Source: Chloroflexota bacterium (lineage in GTDB: Bacteria > Chloroflexota > Dehalococcoidia > JACQGW01). From it: 11,438 bases of DNA. Below are positions 6,601 through 11,438 of this stretch, in pieces. The first letter of the stretch is position 1. Every line of letters starts with the position of its first letter. Below the pieces are notes generated by a model. The model was not told where the DNA came from and ran no database searches. It saw nothing but the letters and a program-made list of their open reading frames with translations. Location: positions 1 through 11,438 of the forward strand of contig JACQGW010000423.1 in the NCBI GenBank assembly GCA_016199325.1. The letters run 5' to 3'. Both the position numbers and the translations under genes were made by a program.

Positions 6601-6661
6601 CCAGTCACCCGGCAGTATCCATTGGAGGACGTCACAGCGATGTTGATAGGTAGCGCCGTGA

Positions 6662-6738
6662 TGCGTCATACGTCGTGCGTCATGCGTCACACGTCATACG
6701 TCATGACGAGTGACGCATGACGTATGACGTATGACGAG
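6662..6738. repeat. Heptamer array with an orientation switch (11 units)
   Basis: The stretch reads as eleven consecutive 7-base units in perfect register. Six units of the TRCGTCA type (6662-6703) are followed by five of the TGACGNR type (6704-6738), which is the reverse complement of the first type. The array can therefore fold into a long imperfect hairpin centred near 6704. It fills half of the 150-base gap between the binding-protein gene and the downstream lipoprotein gene. It does not end in a U-run on either strand, so it is not a canonical terminator. Confidence 0.9.
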
Positions 6739-6750
6739 TGTGGCATACCA

Positions 6751-8169
6751 CTACCGCTGGTCCCAGGGAGGCACCGGCACGACGGCCGGGCGGACCCGGT
6801 GCTCCTCAGGATAGACGGTGACGAACTGTCCGTCAATGACCTGGGTGAGCAGCACCGGGTGCCGGTTCTGCCCCCGGTGATCGAACCGGATCGGTCCGAA
6901 CAGGGTCTCCTGGAGGTTCATTCCTCGCAATGCCTCGCGCACCTGGAAATTGACCTCGCTCGCCGGGTGTTGGAAAGCCTGTTCCAGCGCGAGCGCGGCG
7001 ACGTCCATCGAGACGTAGCCTTGCAGCGCCCGGTAGCCGGGGGTGCCACCGAAGCGCTCCCCGTAGGCGCGGACGAAGTCGGCGGCCGTTCGCCCGTCCT
7101 TGTCCCGCCAGCTCACGTCCGCGGCCCATTGGGCCGTACCGACGAAGTACGCGGCGTACCGCCCGTTCTGCGCGAATTCCGGATAGGTAAATGGGCCGAT
7201 GGTGGTGAGGAACAGCTTCGGCGTCCAGCCCAGCGCTTCGATCTGGCGCATGAGGCGGAGCGCGCTCTCGACGGTGTCGGTTGCGAGGAAGAGCACGTCC
7301 GGGTTCGCCATCCTGACGCGTCCGACGATCTGCCGCAGGTCGGAGAAGGAGGCCGAGAATTGCTCGGAGGCGACGACGCTCAGGCCGCGTGCCTCCGCTT
7401 CGGAGACGACGCCGGTGGCCGTACCGACGAACTGGAGTCGATCTTCGTAGACAACGGCCAGAGTCGGCGCCGGCAGCGTCTTCGAGAACACCGCCAGGAA
7501 GTCGAACGAGGTCTTGACCGTCTCCGCCGAGTCGGCGGGGATGCGGAACACCCACTCGTACCCCAGGCTCGTGATCAGGGGGCTCACGCCGTTCGACACC
7601 AGCAGGGTGACCCGCCGTCTGTTGGTTTCGCCGGCCGCTGCCAGCGTGGCGTCGCTCGAGAACGAGCCGAGGATGATCGGAACGCGCTCGACGTCGGCCA
7701 GCTCCACCGCCGCCGTCCGCGCTCTTGCCGGCGCATCCCCGTCGTCCTTGACGACCAGTTGCAGCGCACACCCGTTGATCCCCCCTGCCGCGTTGATTTC
7801 GTCCCGGGCAAGCTCGTAGCCCCGCATGAGCTCGACGGCGCCGGACGCGCTCGACCTGGTCAGGGGATGCCCGGTCAGGGGATGAATGATGCCGATCTTG
7901 ACCGTACACGGCGGCTCCGATTGCGACGTGCTGCTCGTCCCCAGGCCCGGAATGGAGCGCGCCACGGTACTCAGGCTTTCGTTCGCGTCCGAGAGAAGGC
8001 GAGCCACCACGGCCGGGGGCTCGTTTGGAGCGGCACCGGACAGCAGACGCACCAAGACCGCCGGGCCCTCGGACGACAACAGCAGGCCCAGTACCAGGGC
8101 CAGGGTGAGCAGCGCTGTGAGCCATGCGAGAAGACGCTTCACGTTCAGACGCACGTGGCGCTCACTCAT
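6751..8169 (-). CDS. Membrane-anchored LivJ-type (Peripla_BP_6) substrate-binding protein
   Basis: ATG at 8169 (MSERHVRLNVKRLL) has AGGA five bases upstream and overlaps the preceding lipoprotein gene by 8 nt, giving 472 residues. A basic N-terminus and a hydrophobic helix (about 12-32) with no lipobox Cys predict an uncleaved anchor or Sec signal. A low-complexity linker follows to about residue 87. From there the type I periplasmic binding fold of branched-chain amino acid and urea/amide receptors is plain: KIGIIHPLTG, SGAVELMRGYELARDEINAAGGING, VPIILGSFSSDATLA and NPDVLFLATDT. Cys88 and Cys134 lie in adjacent strands and could pair. No liv-type permease or ATPase gene is in the window, so it may serve as a sensor or surface receptor in this locus. 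Family assignment is firm; the ligand and partner are unknown. Confidence 0.88.
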   Translation of the reverse strand: MSERHVRLNVKRLLAWLTALLTLALVLGLLLSSEGPAVLVRLLSGAAPNEPPAVVARLLSDANESLSTVARSIPGLGTSSTSQSEPPCTVKIGIIHPLTGHPLTRSSASGAVELMRGYELARDEINAAGGINGCALQLVVKDDGDAPARARTAAVELADVERVPIILGSFSSDATLAAAGETNRRRVTLLVSNGVSPLITSLGYEWVFRIPADSAETVKTSFDFLAVFSKTLPAPTLAVVYEDRLQFVGTATGVVSEAEARGLSVVASEQFSASFSDLRQIVGRVRMANPDVLFLATDTVESALRLMRQIEALGWTPKLFLTTIGPFTYPEFAQNGRYAAYFVGTAQWAADVSWRDKDGRTAADFVRAYGERFGGTPGYRALQGYVSMDVAALALEQAFQHPASEVNFQVREALRGMNLQETLFGPIRFDHRGQNRHPVLLTQVIDGQFVTVYPEEHRVRPAVVPVPPWDQR

Positions 8170-9091
8170 CTGATCCTGCGACGAGGACCGCAGCAGCGGG
8201 AACCACATAGCCAGCCGGCCATCGAGTCGCGCGATTGTAGTGCGCGCCGCTCAGCCTGGCGTCTCTGGCCAGCTCCGAGCGCCGCTTTTCGCTGAGCTGC
8301 GTGACCAGCGGATCGATCTCCTCGGCGCCTATCACCTCCATGTCTGCCAGGGTCAGCAAGGCCCCGGTCAGATCCGCCCCGCGCAGGTCTGTGCCCGTCA
8401 GGTCCGCCCCCACCAGAATGGTCCCTTCCAGGTGGGCGTCCTGCAAGCGAGTGCCGCTCAGGTCGGCAGCGTAGAGGCTTGCCCCGCTCAGACGTGCCTG
8501 GCTGAGCATCGCGCTGGACAGGTTCGCCATGTTGAGCCGGGTCCCGCTCAGGTTGGCTCGGACGAGCACAGCGCCGCTGAGATCCGACCCGCTGAGGATG
8601 CTCCCGGCAAGGTCGGCCTCGCTGAGATTGGCGCCGCTCATCCGCGCGCGGATCATGCGGACCGAGCGCAGGCTGATTCCACTCAACTGAATCCCGAACA
8701 GGGATGCCTCGTCGAGCCTGAGCCCGGTCATGGTCGCCCCGGTCAGGTCGGCGCCGGTCAGGTCGGCGCCGGTCAGGTCGGCACCGCCGAGGTTGACCCG
8801 CGCCAACTGCGCCCCGATCAGGATGGCTCCGCGCAGCCGGGCTCCCTTCAGGTTGCTCTCTGTCAGCACGGCACCACTCAAGTCGGCGCCGTCGAGGTCG
8901 GCGCGCTCGAGCCGGGCTTTGCGGAGATTGGCCTCCATCAGGCTGGCCTTCCGCAGATTCGCCCCAGCCAGATCCTTGCCCATCAAGTCGGCCTCCAGGC
9001 AGTTGGGCGGACAGCCGGCGGGCAGCACAGTCCGGCAGCTCGTCAGCGCGATCAGCGCCGCGAGTATCGACAATGCGAGGACCCGTTTCAT
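8162..9091 (-). CDS. Pentapeptide-repeat lipoprotein 2
   Basis: ATG at 9091 gives 309 residues (MKRVLALSILAALIALTSC), a lipoprotein signal with lipobox LTSC and Cys19. An in-frame GTG at 9100 would add three residues. No Shine-Dalgarno is seen before either start, because a TACGTCA repeat array abuts the gene. The mature part opens with GCPPNCLEADL, matching the CPPDC motif of the first lipoprotein, then runs through about 210 residues of A-[DN]-L-[ST]-G pentapeptides. The C-terminal part has the YNRATRWPAGY segment often seen at the end of pentapeptide-repeat proteins. The last 8 nt overlap the binding-protein gene, so translation is coupled. Location on the outer face of the membrane is predicted; the partner is unknown. 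Confidence 0.88.
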   Translation of the reverse strand: MKRVLALSILAALIALTSCRTVLPAGCPPNCLEADLMGKDLAGANLRKASLMEANLRKARLERADLDGADLSGAVLTESNLKGARLRGAILIGAQLARVNLGGADLTGADLTGADLTGATMTGLRLDEASLFGIQLSGISLRSVRMIRARMSGANLSEADLAGSILSGSDLSGAVLVRANLSGTRLNMANLSSAMLSQARLSGASLYAADLSGTRLQDAHLEGTILVGADLTGTDLRGADLTGALLTLADMEVIGAEEIDPLVTQLSEKRRSELARDARLSGAHYNRATRWPAGYVVPAAAVLVAGSDE

Positions 9092-9097
9092 CAACAG

Positions 9098-9143
9098 CAC
9101 GTCATTACGTCATACGTCATTACGTCATACGCCATTACGTGAC
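9098..9143. repeat. TACGTCA heptamer array upstream of lipoprotein 2
   Basis: TACGTCA and close variants recur with a compound 15-base period (two heptamers plus one T): 9106-9119 plus T, 9121-9134 plus T, then a final TACGTGA at 9136-9142, with CACGTCA at 9098-9104 on the gene side. The core heptamer is the same as in the array at 6662-6738. It begins seven bases upstream of the ATG of the downstream lipoprotein and leaves no room for a normal ribosome binding site. Confidence 0.85.
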
Positions 9144-9319
9144 TTCTGGTCCGTCATCCGGCTTTGACAGACCGCTACGTCGTCTCCAGACTTCCCGACG
9201 CCTCCCGCCACGACCGCGGAGAGGGCTGAACGCCACGCCTGGAGCGTCTTTCGAAAGGGTTGACCGGGCAAAAGCGCAATCTTCTTGGCGTCTTGGCGGT
9301 TCGGCCTCTCTAAACTGCG
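9144..9319. other. Non-coding gap with an 8-bp direct repeat
   Basis: No gene is supported between the SH3b gene and the heptamer array (228 bases in all to the lipoprotein ATG). TCTTGGCG occurs twice in tandem at 9283-9298. A lone TTGACA at 9164-9169 on the plus strand has no matching -10 box and no gene downstream. I see no clear promoter or terminator on the minus strand, though the lipoprotein operon probably starts here. Confidence 0.5.
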
Positions 9320-9817
9320 CTAGCGTGCAGGCGCCGCGAACTCGGCGGCGATGTAGCCGGTATTGCCCGCGGGGTCTTTCACGTGCTTCCACGTTCGACC
9401 TTCCGCCTGGACATCCGCGCCGGCGACGTCCAGCCTGGTGCCGTCCAGCAGACGGGCCACGATGCGCGCGGTCGTGCTCGGCTGCGCCCGCAGGTTGACC
9501 CCCTGGCCGCCGGTGTTGGCCACCACCAGGGCGGTGGACTGGGCAGGCGTCGGCGCGGCGGTCGGCGTCGATCCGGCCGGCGGTGGGACGGTCGAGGTGA
9601 TGGACACAGCCGGAGGCAACGCCGTCCCCGCCGCCGGCGGGGTCGTGACCGGCGGCAGCCCCGGCGGCTCGCGGTCGAGCGATCCGGTGTACCAGATCAG
9701 CACGAAGGCCACGCCCGCCAGCGCCACCAGCATCCCGGTGGCGTAAAGGAACATCCCCCGGCGGCTCGGCGGCGAGGCCTCTTCCTGAAGGGTGCTTTCA
9801 GAGTCGTACTCGGTCAT
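9320..9817 (-). CDS. Membrane-anchored bacterial SH3 (SH3b) domain protein
   Basis: ATG at 9817 (MTEYDSEST) with GAGG upstream gives 165 residues. Residues 1-20 are acidic then basic, 22-43 form one membrane helix (MFLYATGMLVALAGVAFVLIW), and 50-95 are a Pro/Thr/Ala-rich linker. Residues of about 96-163 form an SH3b domain with the usual GVNLRAQPSTTARIVARL start, a W143 in R-T-W-K-H-V and the closing NTGYIAAEF. SH3b domains in extracytoplasmic proteins commonly bind cell wall or act as protein-interaction modules. No catalytic domain is attached. It lies 61 bases after trpA on the same strand and about 230 bases before the lipoprotein gene, so its link to either neighbour is uncertain. Confidence 0.87.
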   Translation of the reverse strand: MTEYDSESTLQEEASPPSRRGMFLYATGMLVALAGVAFVLIWYTGSLDREPPGLPPVTTPPAAGTALPPAVSITSTVPPPAGSTPTAAPTPAQSTALVVANTGGQGVNLRAQPSTTARIVARLLDGTRLDVAGADVQAEGRTWKHVKDPAGNTGYIAAEFAAPAR

Positions 9818-9878
9818 GGCGACAACCTCTGATCGGCATGCCGAAAGTGGATCGCCGTGTAGCGTAGCCGTTTTTCGC

Positions 9879-10676
9879 TCAGATTGCAAGCGGCGCGCGC
9901 AGAGAACGGAGATACCTCTGGACGTCGGCGATGAGCTGCGGCCGGTCGGCGCGTTCGATGACGTCGACGAGGGCGCTGCCGACGACGGCGGCGTCGGCCA
10001 CTCGGCCGACAGCGGCGACGTGCTCGGGGCGCGAGATGCCGAACCCGACGGCGATCGGCCGGTCGGTGTGCCGCCGGACCCGGGCGACCAGCTCCGGGAC
10101 CGTATCCGAGAGCGACCGGCGGGCGCCGGTCACGCCCGTCAGGCTGACGCAATAGACGAAGCCGGTGGACAGCGAGGCGATCCGCTGAATCCGGTCCTCC
10201 GTGCTCGTCGGTGGGAGCAGGAAAACAAGGTCGAGGTCGCGCGCCCGACAGGCCAGGCGCAGGTCGTCCGATTCCTCCGGCGGCAGATCGGGGACGATCA
10301 GCCCGTCCAGCCCGACGGCCGCCGCCCGGGCGGCGAACCGGTCGAGGCCGTAGCGGAGGACGGGGTTGTAGTAGCTCATGAAGATCAGCGGCACCGTGAC
10401 ACCAGCGGCGCGGACCCGCTCGACGAGGTCGAGACAGTGCCCCAGCGTCACTCCCTGCTCAAGCGCATGGTGGCTGGCCCGCTGAATCGTTGCGCCGTCG
10501 GCCAGGGGGTCGCTGAACGGCACGCCGATCTCGATCAGGTCGCCGCCCGCCTCGACGAGAGCAGGAATCAGCGCCTCGGTTGCCGAGAGATCCGGAAAGC
10601 CGGCGGTCACGTACGGGATGAGCCCGACGCGGCCGGCGGCCCGCAGGGCGGTGAACTGGGAAGCGATGCGGCTCAT
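9879..10676 (-). CDS. trpA: Tryptophan synthase alpha chain
   Basis: Cleaves indole-3-glycerol phosphate to indole and glyceraldehyde 3-phosphate and passes indole to the TrpB partner, the final step of tryptophan synthesis in the cytoplasm. The product is 265 residues, close to the 268 of E. coli TrpA. Catalytic Glu49 (DLIEIGVPFSDP) and Asp60 (DPLADG) fall at the same numbers as in E. coli. Other hallmarks are LIPYVTAGFPD near the start, FMSYYNPVLRYG, GLIVPDLPPEE, FVYCVSLTGVTGAR and the phosphate-binding VGFGIS. No break or frameshift is seen. The start ATG overlaps the stop of the CPBP protease gene by 4 nt, so they are co-translated. trpB is not in the window. Confidence 0.97.
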   Translation of the reverse strand: MSRIASQFTALRAAGRVGLIPYVTAGFPDLSATEALIPALVEAGGDLIEIGVPFSDPLADGATIQRASHHALEQGVTLGHCLDLVERVRAAGVTVPLIFMSYYNPVLRYGLDRFAARAAAVGLDGLIVPDLPPEESDDLRLACRARDLDLVFLLPPTSTEDRIQRIASLSTGFVYCVSLTGVTGARRSLSDTVPELVARVRRHTDRPIAVGFGISRPEHVAAVGRVADAAVVGSALVDVIERADRPQLIADVQRYLRSLRAPLAI

Positions 10677-11438
10677 AGCGATGTCCCTCTTGTCGAAGCA
10701 TCTTGCGCCAGGCCCACGAGCAGGCCCAGGAGATTGTACGCGCCGTGGACGGCGATAGACGGCCAGAGCGACCGCGCGAAGACGTAGAGCGCGGCGAGCG
10801 CGAGGCCGAGCACGAAGATCGGGACAAACGTCCCGACCTGGCCGTGGGCAGCGGCAAACAGCGCGGCGCTGGCAATGCCGCCGGCCATGATCCCGAAACG
10901 CCGCGCCACCACCGGAAAGACGAACCCGCGGAAGAACAGCTCTTCGGCCAGCGGCGCCAGGCCGACGGCGAGCACGAAGAGCACCGCGGCGGCGCCGGGC
11001 TCGCGGGCAAACGGCGGGATAACGGACGGCGGGAGGAGCCGTTCGAGGCCCATCGCCCGCATTCCGGCGACGTAGACGACCTGGACGACGATGCCGAAGC
11101 CGAGCACCGCCCAGGCGGCGACCAGGTCCCGCGGCAGGTTGCCGGGGCGCAGCCCGAGCTCCCCCCAGCTCGCCCGCCGTCGGCGGACCGCGAACAGCCA
11201 GACCGCGACGAAGATCGATCCCTCGGCGAGAGCCGCCACGCCGAGCAGGACGATCCCGATGATCGTCCGACTCACCGGCACCATCCCCAGAAGGCTCGCC
11301 AGCCCGAAGCTGGCGGCGACCATCAGGCCGACGAAAAGAATGCCACGGACGACGTCGCCGCCCGTCCACGATACTTCGGGGGTCGGGGGCCGGAGGTCAG
11401 GGGGCGGGGGACCGAGGGCAGCGGTCGGCAGTCGGCAG
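10673..11438 (-). CDS. CPBP-family intramembrane metalloprotease, 5' end outside the window
   Basis: The visible frame ends at 10673, sharing ATGA with the trpA start. It shows the CPBP (CAAX protease and bacteriocin-processing, Abi) motifs: LAPLAEELFFRGFVFPV (motif 1, EE-x3-R), FAAAHGQVGTFVPIF (motif 2, His) and SIAVHGAYN (motif 3, His). At least five membrane helices are visible. The first in-frame ATG is at 11323, but it falls inside a membrane helix: the frame upstream reads SWTGGDVVRGILFVGLM and stays open to the right edge with no ATG, GTG or TTG. The true start is therefore probably beyond the window, though a start at 11323 cannot be excluded. Family members include prenyl-protein proteases and bacteriocin self-immunity proteins. 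Here the coupling to trpA gives no hint of which, and it is far from the peptide genes. Confidence 0.87.
   Translation of the reverse strand, partial: CRLPTAALGPPPPDLRPPTPEVSWTGGDVVRGILFVGLMVAASFGLASLLGMVPVSRTIIGIVLLGVAALAEGSIFVAVWLFAVRRRRASWGELGLRPGNLPRDLVAAWAVLGFGIVVQVVYVAGMRAMGLERLLPPSVIPPFAREPGAAAVLFVLAVGLAPLAEELFFRGFVFPVVARRFGIMAGGIASAALFAAAHGQVGTFVPIFVLGLALAALYVFARSLWPSIAVHGAYNLLGLLVGLAQDASTRGTSL
11381..11438. repeat. Degenerate G-rich heptamer array at the right edge
   Basis: About eight 7-base units in register resemble GGTCRGG (for example 11381-11387, 11395-11401, 11123-like repeats absent elsewhere, and 11423-11429), continuing past the window. The units are less conserved than in the two TACGTCA arrays. 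The minus strand stays open through the repeat in the CPBP frame, where it would encode a Pro-rich stretch, so it may be coding or may mark the gene boundary. Confidence 0.55.

Noticed and set aside
5527..6720. Long plus-strand frame (397 residues) opposite pentapeptide lipoprotein 1
   Set aside because: It is the periodic mirror of the pentapeptide repeats (Gln-Val-Gly-Pro pattern) and runs into the heptamer array. The minus frame has a lipoprotein signal and tight operon overlaps.
6662..6738. Possible CRISPR array
   Set aside because: Units are 7 bases with no spacers and no cas genes nearby; it is a simple heptamer tandem repeat.
6724..8295. Plus-strand frame of 523 residues opposite the binding protein
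   Set aside because: The minus frame is a clear type I periplasmic binding protein; the plus product has Arg/His/Gln-rich shadow composition.
8240..9142. Plus-strand frame (300 residues) opposite pentapeptide lipoprotein 2
   Set aside because: Same mirror effect of a GC-rich repetitive gene, with no ribosome binding site and no recognisable domain.
9164..9169. TTGACA on the plus strand as a -35 promoter box
   Set aside because: No -10 box at 16-18 bases and no plus-strand gene downstream.

Overview
The window is GC-rich bacterial DNA with strongly GC-biased codon third positions. Three features would suit a Chloroflexota, Thermomicrobia-like bacterium: short-heptamer minisatellites, lipoproteins with many pentapeptide repeats, and the general style of the proteins. 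That placement is an inference from sequence style; there is no rRNA or other marker to settle it.

Left part, plus strand (1-1484): an AT-richer non-coding leader is followed by a 278-residue membrane-anchored protein of unknown function. Three very short genes follow, each with a strong Shine-Dalgarno (1097-1141, 1194-1325, 1329-1484). They encode 14-, 43- and 51-residue peptides that all begin with the same ten-residue segment, M-x-V-K-T-x-V-K-A-[G/A]. The longer two continue into cationic, Trp-rich, Cys-free cores. They look like precursors of a secreted peptide (bacteriocin-like) with an unusually short leader ending at a double-small-residue site.

Middle part, minus strand (9100 down to 1495), read right to left: a pentapeptide-repeat lipoprotein; a membrane-anchored LivJ-type binding protein with no permease beside it; a heptamer repeat array; a second pentapeptide-repeat lipoprotein; a very small HlyD-like adaptor; a large ABC exporter with an N-terminal C39 leader peptidase; and a helix-turn-helix/coiled-coil protein. 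Four of these junctions or near-junctions are tight: 8-nt overlap, 4-nt overlap, 4-nt overlap, and a 101-nt gap before the last gene. The exporter carries an intact C39 triad and most NBD motifs, so it can plausibly cut and export the three peptides. The whole block from 184 to about 9100 is best read as one candidate peptide-secretion locus. The role of the lipoproteins and binding protein (immunity, sensing or surface display) is open.

Right part, minus strand (11438 down to 9320): a CPBP-family membrane protease gene that runs off the right edge overlaps trpA (tryptophan synthase alpha chain) by 4 nt. A small membrane-anchored SH3b protein follows. These look like housekeeping or cell-envelope genes unrelated to the peptide locus.

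Heptamer-periodic tandem repeats occur at three sites (6662-6738, 9098-9143, 11381-11438). The first two lie directly upstream of the two pentapeptide lipoprotein genes.
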